A stretch of DNA of 64,000 nucleotides. Source: Roseibium album. Lineage in GTDB: Bacteria > Pseudomonadota > Alphaproteobacteria > Rhizobiales > Stappiaceae. Position numbers and translations under genes: made by a program. Shown here piece by piece: positions 18,556 to 26,515 of this stretch. How positions within the stretch are numbered: position 1 is the first letter of the stretch; every line of letters begins with the position of its first letter. The notes under the pieces are model-generated. The model saw nothing but the letters and a program-made list of their open reading frames with translations, did not search any database and was not told the origin of the DNA. The stretch covers positions 558,001 to 622,000 of the forward strand of contig NZ_CXWE01000003.1 of the NCBI RefSeq assembly GCF_001404515.1, in the 5' to 3' direction.

Positions 18556-19820
18556 GCGTCGATGTCGTCACATTCGGTTGCCGGCTGAACTCCTATGAGT
18601 CGGAGGTGATGAAGCGCGAAGCGGAAGCTGCGGGCCTGCAGGACGCGATCCTCATCAACACGTGTGCCGTGACAAACGAAGCCGTGCGCCAGGCACGCCA
18701 GGCCGTCCGAAGGGCCAAGCGCGACCACCCGAATGCGCGTGTGATTGTCACGGGCTGCGCCGCCCAGACAGAAACCGAGACCTTTTCCGACATGGAAGAG
18801 GTCGATCTTGTCCTCGGCAACACCGAAAAGCTGGAGCGCAAGTCCTATCAGGACGTCGTCGCTTTCGGTATTTCGGAGACCGAGAAGGTTCGCGTCAACG
18901 ACATCATGAGCGTTGAGGAAACGGCGGGTCACCTGATCGACGGTCTGACCGGGCGCGCACGCGCCTTCGTTCAGGTCCAGAACGGCTGCGATCATCGCTG
19001 CACTTTCTGCATCATTCCCTATGGCCGTGGAAATTCCCGCTCCGTTCCGATGGGCGTGGTGATCGACCAGATCAGGCGGCTGGTGGAAAACGGTTACAAT
19101 GAAATCGTGCTGACAGGCGTGGATATCACTTCGTATGGTGCAGACCTTCCCGGTGCGCCGAAACTCGGCACGCTGACGGCCAAAATCCTTAAGATGGTGC
19201 CGGATCTGAAGCGCTTGCGCCTATCTTCCATCGATTCGATCGAAGCCGATGACGATCTCATGCGGGTGATTGCCGAAGACGAACGGCTGATGCCGCATTT
19301 TCACCTGTCGCTCCAGGCAGGTGACGACATGATCCTGAAAAGGATGAAACGCCGCCATCTCAGGGCCGACACGATCCGGTTTTGCGAGGATGTTCGGCAC
19401 CTGCGCCCGGACGTTGTTTTCGGTGCCGACATCATCGCGGGATTTCCGACGGAAACGGAAGCGATGTTCCGGAATTCTCTCGACATCGTCGACGCGTGCG
19501 GGCTGACCCATCTGCATGTGTTTCCGTTTTCACCGCGACCAGGGACCCCGGCAGCGCGCATGCCGCAGCTGGAGCGCAGCGTTGTCAAGGAGCGCGGCGC
19601 TCGTCTACGGGCAAAGGGCGCAGAAGTGCTGACCAGGCACCTGGCTTGTGAAGTCGGCAAGGATCGGCCGGTCCTGATCGAAAAGGAGGGCCTTGGCCGC
19701 ACCGAACAGTTCACGCAGGTTGAACTGGCCGGCGGACAGGCCGGAGAGATCGTAGATGTCCGCATTACCGGTCATACCGGTCGGCACCTTCTGGGTGACG
19801 CCCTTTCCAAGGCAGCCTGA
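18552..19820 (+). CDS. mtaB: tRNA t6A37 methylthiotransferase MtaB
   Basis: A protein of 422 residues. It adds a methylthio group to t6A at position 37 of tRNAs that read ANN codons. N-terminal UPF0004 domain: cysteines in FGCRLNSYE, INTCAVTN and VTGCAAQT bind the auxiliary 4Fe-4S cluster. The radical SAM domain has CDHRCTFC with the CxxxCxxC motif. The C-terminal part is a TRAM-like domain. The start ATG overlaps the dapF stop by four bases. The later neighbour ftsY is 183 bp downstream, with two small hairpins in that gap (about 19,900-19,941). Confidence 0.93.
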   Translation: MSVDVVTFGCRLNSYESEVMKREAEAAGLQDAILINTCAVTNEAVRQARQAVRRAKRDHPNARVIVTGCAAQTETETFSDMEEVDLVLGNTEKLERKSYQDVVAFGISETEKVRVNDIMSVEETAGHLIDGLTGRARAFVQVQNGCDHRCTFCIIPYGRGNSRSVPMGVVIDQIRRLVENGYNEIVLTGVDITSYGADLPGAPKLGTLTAKILKMVPDLKRLRLSSIDSIEADDDLMRVIAEDERLMPHFHLSLQAGDDMILKRMKRRHLRADTIRFCEDVRHLRPDVVFGADIIAGFPTETEAMFRNSLDIVDACGLTHLHVFPFSPRPGTPAARMPQLERSVVKERGARLRAKGAEVLTRHLACEVGKDRPVLIEKEGLGRTEQFTQVELAGGQAGEIVDVRITGHTGRHLLGDALSKAA

Positions 19821-20003
19821 CAGGGTGCCCGAACTCAAGTAATTCAGCAGATTGTCCTTCGGAATGACTCAAGCCGGTTTCACACTGACCAACCAACCTC
19901 TTCGCGAGGAAGCGCTTTACGTTGCCTCTCAGGATGAGGCAGGGTTTGTTGGGTGCAGGTTCAGTGGCTCAAGAGTGCGACGGGAAACATTTAAGGCGGT
20001 TTC

Positions 20004-21332
20004 ATGAGCGAGAAAAAACGCGGATTCCTGGGGCGGCTTTTCGGCGGCAAGGAAACGCCTGAAGAGCAGACTGAAGACCTGGTTGAAAAGACAGGGGAAG
20101 ACGCGCAAGCAGCGGAACCTGCCACGAAGGATTTGCCGGATAGCGAGGATGCGCCCGAACTCTCGGTCGAAATGGAAGTCAGACCGGTTGCATCGCTGAA
20201 CGAGCCTATTGAAACCTTCAGGATCGAAACAGGGCCGGGGATCGTTGAGGAGTTTTCAGCCAAACAAACCCCAATACCGTCAGATGACTTCGTTTCGACT
20301 GATGTTGCCCCGGATCTGGAAGCCGGCGAAACATCCGAGGGCGGAGAAACAGTTTCGGAAGACATTCAGCCGGAGGTCACGCCGGCAGAACCGTCTGCCG
20401 CATTGGAAGAGCCCAAGACTTCGTGGTTCCAGCGGCTGAAAAAGGGTCTTGCCCGGTCCTCCTCTTCGCTCACGGAGGGCATCACCTCCATCTTCACCAA
20501 GCGGAAGCTGGACGCCTCCATGCTGGAGGAACTGGAAGATATCCTGATCCAGGCAGATCTTGGCGTGGACACCGCCATGGCGATCACCGACCGGTTGTCG
20601 GACGGGCGCTACAACAAGGAAATCTCGCCGGAAGAAGTCCGGGCGATCCTGTCTGAAGAAGTTGAAAAGGTTCTTGAACCGGTCGCCCATCCACTCAACC
20701 TCGACACGGGAAAGAAACCGCACGTGGTGCTGATGGTGGGAGTCAATGGGACCGGCAAGACAACGACAATCGGTAAACTGTCCCAGAAACTGCGTTCTGA
20801 GGGCAAGCAGGTAATGCTCGCCGCAGGTGACACGTTCCGTGCTGCGGCCGTCGAACAGCTCAGGATCTGGGGTGAGCGCACCGGCGCCGACGTCATTTCC
20901 CGTGACACCGGTGCCGATGCGGCCGGCCTCGCTTTCGACGCCATGAAGGAAGCGCGGGAAAAACAGGTCGACGTTCTTCTGATCGACACGGCCGGCCGCC
21001 TTCAGAACAGGGCTGAATTGATGGACGAGCTTGAAAAGGTGATCCGTGTCATCAAGAAGCACGATCCCGACGCCCCGCACTCGGTCATCCTGACGCTTGA
21101 TGCCACAACCGGTCAAAACGCGCTGAATCAGGTGGAAATCTTCGGCAAGGTCGCCGGCGTCACCGGGCTAGTCATGACCAAACTAGACGGGACCGCCCGC
21201 GGCGGTATCCTGGTAGCGATAGCAGCCAAACACGGGTTACCGGTGCATTTCATTGGGGTTGGCGAAGGTGTGGAAGATCTGGAACCGTTTTCGGCGAAGG
21301 ATTTTGCCAGCGCAATCGCGGGACTTGCCTGA
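20004..21332 (+). CDS. ftsY: Signal recognition particle receptor FtsY
   Basis: A protein of 442 residues. It docks SRP-ribosome complexes at the inner membrane and is a GTPase partner of Ffh. Residues 1-130 form the acidic A domain, with many Glu residues and low complexity. The N domain follows with the start SWFQRLKKGLARSSSSL. The G domain shows G1 GVNGTGKTTTIGKL, then DTFRAAAVEQL, DTAGR and the TKLDG specificity motif. The start ATG is followed by basic MSEKKRGFLGRLFGG, a known membrane-targeting feature. It converges with the CGNR gene with only 14 bp between stops. Confidence 0.96.
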   Translation: MSEKKRGFLGRLFGGKETPEEQTEDLVEKTGEDAQAAEPATKDLPDSEDAPELSVEMEVRPVASLNEPIETFRIETGPGIVEEFSAKQTPIPSDDFVSTDVAPDLEAGETSEGGETVSEDIQPEVTPAEPSAALEEPKTSWFQRLKKGLARSSSSLTEGITSIFTKRKLDASMLEELEDILIQADLGVDTAMAITDRLSDGRYNKEISPEEVRAILSEEVEKVLEPVAHPLNLDTGKKPHVVLMVGVNGTGKTTTIGKLSQKLRSEGKQVMLAAGDTFRAAAVEQLRIWGERTGADVISRDTGADAAGLAFDAMKEAREKQVDVLLIDTAGRLQNRAELMDELEKVIRVIKKHDPDAPHSVILTLDATTGQNALNQVEIFGKVAGVTGLVMTKLDGTARGGILVAIAAKHGLPVHFIGVGEGVEDLEPFSAKDFASAIAGLA

Positions 21333-21346
21333 GATTCTTGCGTCCT

Positions 21347-21970
21347 TCAGACCTCCTTCCTGCGCTCCCGGAAGGCGGCTGACTTGGCGCGATTGCCGCA
21401 GACCTTCATGTCGCACCAGCGGCGTTTCCTGTTTTTCGTCAGGTCGTTGAACCAGAATGTACAGTTGGGTCCTGCGCATTGCCTGACGAGCAAGCGATCC
21501 ATTTCCGTCATCAGGTCTGCAATTGCATGCGCGATTGGAAGCAGCAGGTCTTCCGCTGTGTCGATTTCATACTGTCCGGCAAGCTCAAGTCGCCGTTCTC
21601 CCTGTGGGTCGAACTGTAGCCGGAACCTGTGCGCTCCTGCCATGAGAATGCGATTGATGGTTTCGATCTGATCGTCCTCCAACCGCCATTCAAGCTGATT
21701 GCCATGCCGGGTGAGAAGATTTCGAAACCATTCTCGTAACTGCCGCGCTCCATCGGCCGCAGCGTCGAGCTCCCTTGCAGGGATCCTTCCGGAGATTTCC
21801 GTTGCCCGGGAGACACTCAGAATCCCTGCAGCCGTCATCCAGGACACCAGGCCCCGTCCGCTTTCGAGCCACTCGATTTCTGATCCGTACGGCGCACCCA
21901 CTGTATTCAGAAAATCGAGAGCCGGATGATCAGCAATCAGGATTGGTGCAGGTTTTGTCGGGTCGGCCAA
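21347..21970 (-). CDS. CGNR zinc-finger/ABATE-domain putative regulator
   Basis: A protein of 207 residues from a TTG start with AAGGA 6 nt before it; a GTG seven codons upstream is the alternative. The N-terminal ABATE (stress-sensing) domain starts at HPALDFLNTVG. The C-terminal finger has cysteines in CAGPNC and, 17 residues later, CDMKVCGNR, which gives the family its name. CGNR proteins are predicted transcription factors. It is divergent from azoR, and two matching 27-bp dyads lie in the 144-bp gap, which makes control of itself and azoR plausible. Confidence 0.85.
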   Translation of the reverse strand: MADPTKPAPILIADHPALDFLNTVGAPYGSEIEWLESGRGLVSWMTAAGILSVSRATEISGRIPARELDAAADGARQLREWFRNLLTRHGNQLEWRLEDDQIETINRILMAGAHRFRLQFDPQGERRLELAGQYEIDTAEDLLLPIAHAIADLMTEMDRLLVRQCAGPNCTFWFNDLTKNRKRRWCDMKVCGNRAKSAAFRERRKEV

Positions 21971-22001
21971 GTGATTTCCTTGTTTCCTCACGCGGAATTG
22001 A

Positions 22002-22028
22002 AACCTTCAAACGTATATTTTGATGGTT
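22002..22028. promoter_or_regulatory. Dyad operator 1 in CGNR/azoR divergent region
   Basis: A 27-bp imperfect palindrome: the left half reads AACCTTCAAAC and the right half ATTTTGATGGTT, so AACCnTC is mirrored by GATGGTT. It lies 31 bp upstream of the CGNR start codon. The same element recurs 42 bp further on. Confidence 0.6.
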
Positions 22029-22043
22029 ACTCAGATTGTATGT

Positions 22044-22070
22044 AACCGTCAAACATGTATTTAGATGGTT
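22044..22070. promoter_or_regulatory. Dyad operator 2 in CGNR/azoR divergent region
   Basis: A 27-bp imperfect palindrome with left half AACCGTCAAAC and right half ATTTAGATGGTT. It agrees with operator 1 at about 22 of 27 positions. Centres are 42 bp apart, four helical turns, so bound proteins would lie on one face. It lies 44 bp before the azoR start codon. Confidence 0.6.
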
Positions 22071-22114
22071 GTCCGGCTTGAGCCGGGACGATTAATGTCG
22101 AGGAGTGTTCAAAG

Positions 22115-22732
22115 GTGTCAAAAATCCTGCATATCAACGCATCGCCACGCGGCGCCAAATCGCAATCCGCGCTGCTGGCGCGTTCCTATCTTGAAGAACG
22201 CAAACAAAAACAGCCTGAAATCCAAATCGAAACCCTGAACCTCTGGAGCGAGAACCTGCCGGAATTCGATGGTGACAAGAACGCCGCCAAACTATCTTTC
22301 TTCGGGGTCGGAGAGATGGACGAGGTGGGTAGAAACGCTTGGGAACAGGTAGTCGACATTACCCAAAAGTTTGTTTCAGCGGACGAATATGTCTTCAACG
22401 TGCCTATGTGGAACGGTGGCGTTCCGTACAAGCTGAAGCACTATATAGACATCATAACCCAACCGGGTTTGCTATTCGGATTCGAACCGGAACGTGGGTA
22501 TTTTGGCCTGCTGGAAAACAAGATCGCGCATGTATTCTACAGTTCGGGAGTGTTTGCGCCGGGTGCCGACAGGAAATATGGCGAGGATTTTCATTCGGCC
22601 TATATGGATTGGTGGTTCGGTCTCGTCGGAATAGAGCAGGTTGTCACCACGCGGCACCAACCAAGCCTTCTGACGACGGATCCCGAAGGCGATCTCGACA
22701 AGGCCCTCGCGCGCGCTAAGGCCGCTGCCTGA
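22115..22732 (+). CDS. azoR: FMN-dependent NADH-azoreductase (quinone reductase)
   Basis: A 205-residue flavodoxin-fold oxidoreductase that reduces quinones and azo compounds using NADH. Visible features are the FMN phosphate loop INASPRGAKSQSA near the start, FNVPMWNGGVPYKLKHYID in the middle (the MWNxxxP isoalloxazine contact), and a GIEQV segment near the end. The start is GTG at 22115 with GAGGAG 9 nt before it. It is divergent from the CGNR zinc-finger gene, and the dyads between them suggest induction by an electrophile or quinone. The gene converges with the COG0523 gene downstream. Confidence 0.92.
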   Translation: MSKILHINASPRGAKSQSALLARSYLEERKQKQPEIQIETLNLWSENLPEFDGDKNAAKLSFFGVGEMDEVGRNAWEQVVDITQKFVSADEYVFNVPMWNGGVPYKLKHYIDIITQPGLLFGFEPERGYFGLLENKIAHVFYSSGVFAPGADRKYGEDFHSAYMDWWFGLVGIEQVVTTRHQPSLLTTDPEGDLDKALARAKAAA

Positions 22733-22753
22733 TCGAGCCTCTTCCGATTAGTG

Positions 22754-22785
22754 GGCAACAGCAGCCGACACAGGCAGCTGTTGCC
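22754..22785 (+). terminator. Hairpin after azoR, possible terminator
   Basis: Arms GGCAACAGC and GCTGTTGCC (9 bp, perfect) enclose a 14-nt loop 21 bp past the azoR stop. There is no T run afterwards, so it may be a processing or stability element, or act with Rho. Confidence 0.4.
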
Positions 22786-22909
22786 AATCTGGATTGTACC
22801 GGCTTCAACGGGTGACCAGGGCATCGCCCGAATTCAGTTTCGGACGATTGTCGTTGGAACAGCGCCCACGAAGCATCCGTTCACGTCGCCGGCCCGATGG
22901 GCAGACAGC

Positions 22910-24121
22910 CTAGCGCACCGGACTGGTAAATCCGGAAATTGCAAGCGGATTGTCCGTCATGGACTTCGCGTCGGGCGTGTCTGGAAGCAACGCACCGGAA
23001 AACGCCTCGAACATCTTGCGGACAAATCCTTCCGGAAGATCTTTCGTGATGAAGACCATGCGCGTACGTCTGTCGTCATCCGGCCAGTCTTCCAGGGTCG
23101 TCGGCGGATGAAACACATGCTGCACACCGTGTATGACCACCGGCCGGTCGGGGTCTTCCGCCAAGTGCACGATGCCTTTCACGCGCAGGAGCTTCGGCCC
23201 GTGTGCCGATCGCAGCAAATCAAGAAACATTTCGAGGGCCGATGTGGACACGGGACGATCGGTTGCAAGCGTGAAGGCGCGGATCGCCTCGCTATGCCGG
23301 TTCACGTCATGGTCGTGGTCGTGGTCGTGGTGATGCCCGTGATGGTGGCCGTCATGATGATGACCATGAGAAGGGGCATGACCTTGCGTGTTGGCCGCAT
23401 AGGCCTCTTCGTTCAGCCAGGTTGCCACATCCGGAATTTTGCTGTTCGGGTCATAGAGGCCGGCATCGAAAAGCTTGCTCGGCTGCACCTCATCAGATTG
23501 CGCATCCAGCCGCAATGCACCCGGATTCAACGTACCAAGTCGGTGTTTCAGCTTTTCGAATTCCGCTCGTGCAGCCGGTGTTTGCAGCAGGTCCGTCTTG
23601 GTGAACACGATCCTGTCGGCAACAGCTGCCTGCTTGCGCGCTTCTTCATGTTCCAGAAGCGTGGAAAATCCGTTGACCGCATCCACCAGCGTGATCACGC
23701 TGTCGAGCCGATAGCGCATGACCAGATAGGGATGCAGCATCACCGTATGCAGGATCGGCGCGGGATCCGCGAGTCCGGTGGTTTCGATCAGGACCCTAGT
23801 GAGCCGGTCCTTGCGGCCATTGTCCAGATGACGCAACAGATTTTCCAGCGTGGTCACAAGGTCGCCGCGGATCGTGCAGCACAGGCATCCGGATGAAAGC
23901 TCGATGATGCCGTCCCCGGTCTGGTCGACGAAGAGGTGATCGAGCCCGATCTCACCGAATTCATTGATGATGACGGCCGTGTCCGCCATGGCCGGATCCT
24001 TCAGGATCCGGTTCAGGAGCGTGGTCTTTCCCGATCCGAGAAATCCCGTCAGAACAGACAGGGGAATAGGGGGCTTCGGCCCTTTTCGGCCAGGCTCCCT
24101 GCGGGCCTCCTGGGAAACCAT
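22910..24121 (-). CDS. COG0523 (CobW/ZigA-like) GTP-dependent metallochaperone
   Basis: A protein of 403 residues. G1 loop GFLGSGKTTLL, then INEFGEIGLDHLF, and the signature metal site SSGCLCCTI (CxCC). A TKTD base-specificity motif follows. The linker at about residues 242-280 is a dense His/Asp tract, expected to bind zinc. The CobW C-terminal domain completes the length. Close relatives of this type (ZigA, ZagA) are induced by zinc lack and supply metal to enzymes. A palindrome like a Zur operator lies 130 bp upstream. It could instead serve cobalt or nickel, though the urease operon is 2.4 kb away and has its own UreG. Confidence 0.88.
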   Translation of the reverse strand: MVSQEARREPGRKGPKPPIPLSVLTGFLGSGKTTLLNRILKDPAMADTAVIINEFGEIGLDHLFVDQTGDGIIELSSGCLCCTIRGDLVTTLENLLRHLDNGRKDRLTRVLIETTGLADPAPILHTVMLHPYLVMRYRLDSVITLVDAVNGFSTLLEHEEARKQAAVADRIVFTKTDLLQTPAARAEFEKLKHRLGTLNPGALRLDAQSDEVQPSKLFDAGLYDPNSKIPDVATWLNEEAYAANTQGHAPSHGHHHDGHHHGHHHDHDHDHDVNRHSEAIRAFTLATDRPVSTSALEMFLDLLRSAHGPKLLRVKGIVHLAEDPDRPVVIHGVQHVFHPPTTLEDWPDDDRRTRMVFITKDLPEGFVRKMFEAFSGALLPDTPDAKSMTDNPLAISGFTSPVR

Positions 24122-24251
24122 GAAACGCGTCTCCAATCGAAACACCGGCCGTTTGATGCGCTGTCAGCACCAGCTGACGCGCACTCCAGGGCCTGGAAGC
24201 AGTTCAGGCCGCACCGCTACCATTGTTTCCGTGGGATCGTCAAAGGGAAAG

Positions 24252-24266
24252 GGTAATATTATTACC
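24252..24266. promoter_or_regulatory. Zur-like palindrome upstream of COG0523 gene
   Basis: GGTAATATTATTACC is a perfect 15-bp palindrome with a single central base. It resembles the AT-rich Zur operators of alphaproteobacteria. It sits 130 bp before the COG0523 start and just past the stop of the small acidic protein gene. It contains the -10-like TAATAT, so binding could block initiation. Confidence 0.5.
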
Positions 24267-24559
24267 TAGCCGGCGTTGAGAACCGGTTCTTCGGCTTCGG
24301 TTTCTTCGATCTCTTCGTTGTTTTCCGAACGCTCAACGGCAAGGTCCATCGGAGTGAGATCCTGAACGAGATCAATGTCCTCGAATTCCGCGTCGTCAGC
24401 TTCATCTGTATCAATGACGTGACGGACTGCTTCAGCTGCCTTGCGAAGCGTCGCAATGACTTCTTCGATCGAGGCACCTTCCTCAAGCTGATCAGCGGAC
24501 AGCTCCGCGAGGCTGGCCAGAGCGCGGATGGTGGCAGTGGATCTCGGTTCAATCATCAT
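24266..24559 (-). CDS. Small acidic protein of unknown function
   Basis: A protein of 97 residues from ATG at 24559, preceded by AAGAGA; a second ATG lies at 24556. The N-terminal half is helical (ATIRALASLAELSADQLEEG, then IEEVIATLRKAAEAVRHVI). The C-terminal third is very rich in Asp and Glu, ending in EAEEPVLNAG. I do not recognise a family. There are no cysteines and no membrane segment. A protein-protein partner or metal-buffering role is imaginable but unsupported. Its stop is shared with the edge of the Zur-like palindrome. Confidence 0.6.
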   Translation of the reverse strand: MMIEPRSTATIRALASLAELSADQLEEGASIEEVIATLRKAAEAVRHVIDTDEADDAEFEDIDLVQDLTPMDLAVERSENNEEIEETEAEEPVLNAG

Positions 24560-24752
24560 GTGATCTCTTGATCTGAATTGCGTCGGCTCGCTCCAGGAAC
24601 AATGTACCCCCACGGGTGCCACTGAAAATCCCGCAGCCGATCGCCACTGTCGGACTAATTCTTACCTCAGTGTTAAGCAGTAGCGTAAATAAACGGTTAA
24701 TCGTTGATCCGACAACCACCCGGTTTCAGCAGGAAGTTTCCTGAAAGAGTGT

Positions 24753-26144
24753 CTACTTGCGCGGACTGGGTGCCGGAACTGGAACCGTAAAATCCAGTCC
24801 CTTGCGGAAAATCGAACCCGGCGCCGCCGCCTGAGCCTTCTGTTCCACCGGTTGCACAGCAACGGCAGCCTGTGAAATCGCGCCGGAAGAGCCGACTTCC
24901 GCCGTTTTTTGCATCTTCGCTCGAATTTCCATCTGGGCCCTGCGAACGGGGTTCGCTACCGGCGTCGGAACATCACTTGCCGGAATTTGTGTCCCGCCGG
25001 CAGATGCGGACGCTTTTGGAGATCCGGTCGGTTTTCCGAGCCCGACCTGCAGCGGACGGTAAGCTATCTTGCGCGGACCGAGCGTCCGGTCCAGGATTTT
25101 CGCCCAGTCCGGCTTTCCATTCGCCAGCGTGAATCCGCTTTCATCGACTTTCTTCAGCTGCTTGTCATCCGCGCTCCGGAAAAACAGGAAGCCCCCGGAA
25201 GGCTCGTTCTTCATGTCGAATCGGGCCATGTAGGCCTTTGCTCCCGGGCTCCGGTTCCGCCGGCAATATCCGTTGGCCGGAGGATTTCCGGACGAACCGG
25301 TCAGGCTGGCCACCGTCTTGCCGCCGCGGCGCTTCTTGAAACCCTTGTCGAAAAGCTGCCGTGCAAAGGCCGTTCTTTCCAGACCGGACCCGGCTCCGAG
25401 AATCACGGCGATCAGCGTCCGACCGCGCCGCGTAACGGAAGCGGCAACATTGTATCCGGAATTGCAGATATACCCGGTCTTCATGCCATTCGCGCCCGGC
25501 ACCCGAAGCAGAAACTCCCTGTTCGCCGAACGCAACGTCTTCTTTCCGAACCGAACGCCGGGATACTTGTAAAAGTCCCTGGATTCCGGAAAGTCGCGCC
25601 GAAGGGCCATTGCGAGGATCGCCATATCCCGTGCGGTGGTGATCTGTCCATTGTCCGGCAATCCATGTGGATTGGTGAATCGTGTGTTGCTCATGCCCAG
25701 ACGCCTGGCTTCGGCATTCATCATCGAAATGAAACCGGATTCAGATCCTGCAATGGCTTCCCCAAGCGCCACTGCAACATCGTTTGCCGACTTGATGAGG
25801 ATAATCTTCAGCGCCGTGTCGATGGTGAAACGCGTACCGACCTTGAAACCCATCTTGCTTGGCGGTTCGGACAACGAGTTTTTCGACTGGACAACCGCAG
25901 AATTAAGCGTCGCACGGCCTTCCCGGATCGCCTTGAACGTCACATAGGCTGTCATCATCTTTGTCAGGGAGGCAGGGTACCACTTCCGCGTCGCGTTCTT
26001 CTGTTCCAGAACCTTGCCAGTTTTCGCATCGATAAGAATGAACGCGCCGATATCCGCCCGTGCAGGCTGGCTGGTGAGGCCGGCAACAAAGCCGAACACC
26101 ACAAGCATTGAAATTATCAGGCGGCCAATTGTGCTTGAAAACAC
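24753..26144 (-). CDS. D-alanyl-D-alanine carboxypeptidase (peptidase S11, DacA-like)
   Basis: A protein of 463 residues from GTG at 26144, with GAGGG 6 nt before it; this start gives a clean signal peptide (IGRLIISMLVVFGFVAG, then ARA at residue 30). The mature enzyme trims the terminal D-Ala of peptidoglycan stems in the periplasm. All three active-site motifs are visible: Ser59-Leu-Thr-Lys62, Ser119-Ala-Asn121, and Lys-Thr-Gly in GMKTGYICNSG. The C-terminal ~120 residues are Pro/Ala-rich with no SPOR repeat that I can recognise. The long divergent gap to ureD carries both promoters. Confidence 0.93.
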   Translation of the reverse strand: MFSSTIGRLIISMLVVFGFVAGLTSQPARADIGAFILIDAKTGKVLEQKNATRKWYPASLTKMMTAYVTFKAIREGRATLNSAVVQSKNSLSEPPSKMGFKVGTRFTIDTALKIILIKSANDVAVALGEAIAGSESGFISMMNAEARRLGMSNTRFTNPHGLPDNGQITTARDMAILAMALRRDFPESRDFYKYPGVRFGKKTLRSANREFLLRVPGANGMKTGYICNSGYNVAASVTRRGRTLIAVILGAGSGLERTAFARQLFDKGFKKRRGGKTVASLTGSSGNPPANGYCRRNRSPGAKAYMARFDMKNEPSGGFLFFRSADDKQLKKVDESGFTLANGKPDWAKILDRTLGPRKIAYRPLQVGLGKPTGSPKASASAGGTQIPASDVPTPVANPVRRAQMEIRAKMQKTAEVGSSGAISQAAVAVQPVEQKAQAAAPGSIFRKGLDFTVPVPAPSPRK

Positions 26145-26311
26145 GTGTATCCCTCGCTGGTCACACCGCTTAAGAAAACGCACACAGGTTAAGGACTGCT
26201 TGCCTTTTTGCTGTGCCACTAAAAAACCGGAACATTTCGCTGAGGGCAACCCCCTCATGAAGCCGTAAAAATGATGATGATTTGTGCAAGCGCCTTATTT
26301 TTAGTCAACCG

Positions 26312-26333
26312 GATCGGAATGTCCTTTCCGATC
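26312..26333. promoter_or_regulatory. Inverted repeat upstream of the urease sigma-54 promoter
   Basis: Perfect 7-bp arms GATCGGA and TCCGATC, separated by 8 bp. It ends 58 bp before the sigma-54 element, roughly at -85 to -106 from the predicted start. That position suits an enhancer site for a bEBP such as NtrC, but it does not match the classic NtrC consensus. Confidence 0.45.
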
Positions 26334-26390
26334 AGCGCAAAATCGCGCACTTTCCGCATTGGTCCCGGTATCCGGCAGGAACAAAGATTT

Positions 26391-26407
26391 TTGGCCCGGC
26401 CTTTGCT
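26391..26407 (+). promoter_or_regulatory. Sigma-54 (RpoN) promoter of the urease operon
   Basis: TTGGCCCGGCCTTTGCT matches the -24/-12 consensus YTGGCACGRNNNTTGCW with one difference (A to C in GCACG). GG and GC are separated by exactly 10 bp, the fixed RpoN spacing. It lies 108 bp before the ureD ATG, predicting transcription from about 26419. Confidence 0.7.
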
Positions 26408-26515
26408 AGGAGTTTGAAAACACAGCGGGGGAAGCGCCAGGAATTGACCGGCCCTCGGAAAATTCAGTTGGCCGATGGCATATTGCCGGCGAAACGCCAA
26501 GGGGACGGAAACGGT

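Larger units (their letters stand above)
26145..26515. other. Divergent regulatory gap between carboxypeptidase and urease operon
   Basis: 371 bp without a gene. Besides the sigma-54 promoter and the dyad listed separately, there is a small dyad TGAGGG...CCCTCA at 26241-26257, nearer the carboxypeptidase start. No riboswitch or RNA gene was seen. The ureD leader from the predicted transcription start to ATG is about 97 nt. Confidence 0.6.

Noticed and set aside
19821-20003. Structured RNA before ftsY
   Set aside because: Two short hairpins (CCTC...GAGG and TGCCTC...GAGGCA) only; too small to support a riboswitch or RNA gene.
22751-23896. Plus-strand frame of 381 codons antisense to the COG0523 gene, with a Val/Met run
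   Set aside because: The run is the complement of the His/Asp-coding tract; the minus-strand gene has all GTPase motifs.
24662-24676. TTAC-N7-TTAA, a near-match to the CtrA box, between two minus-strand genes
   Set aside because: Seven of eight bases with loose spacing rules is expected by chance in AT-rich gaps; similar hits occur at 15,317 and 52,657.
26145-26390. NtrC box (TGCACC-N5-GGTGCA type) before the urease promoter
   Set aside because: Only isolated half-site-like pieces (GTGCAAGCGCC) were found; none is a credible full site.
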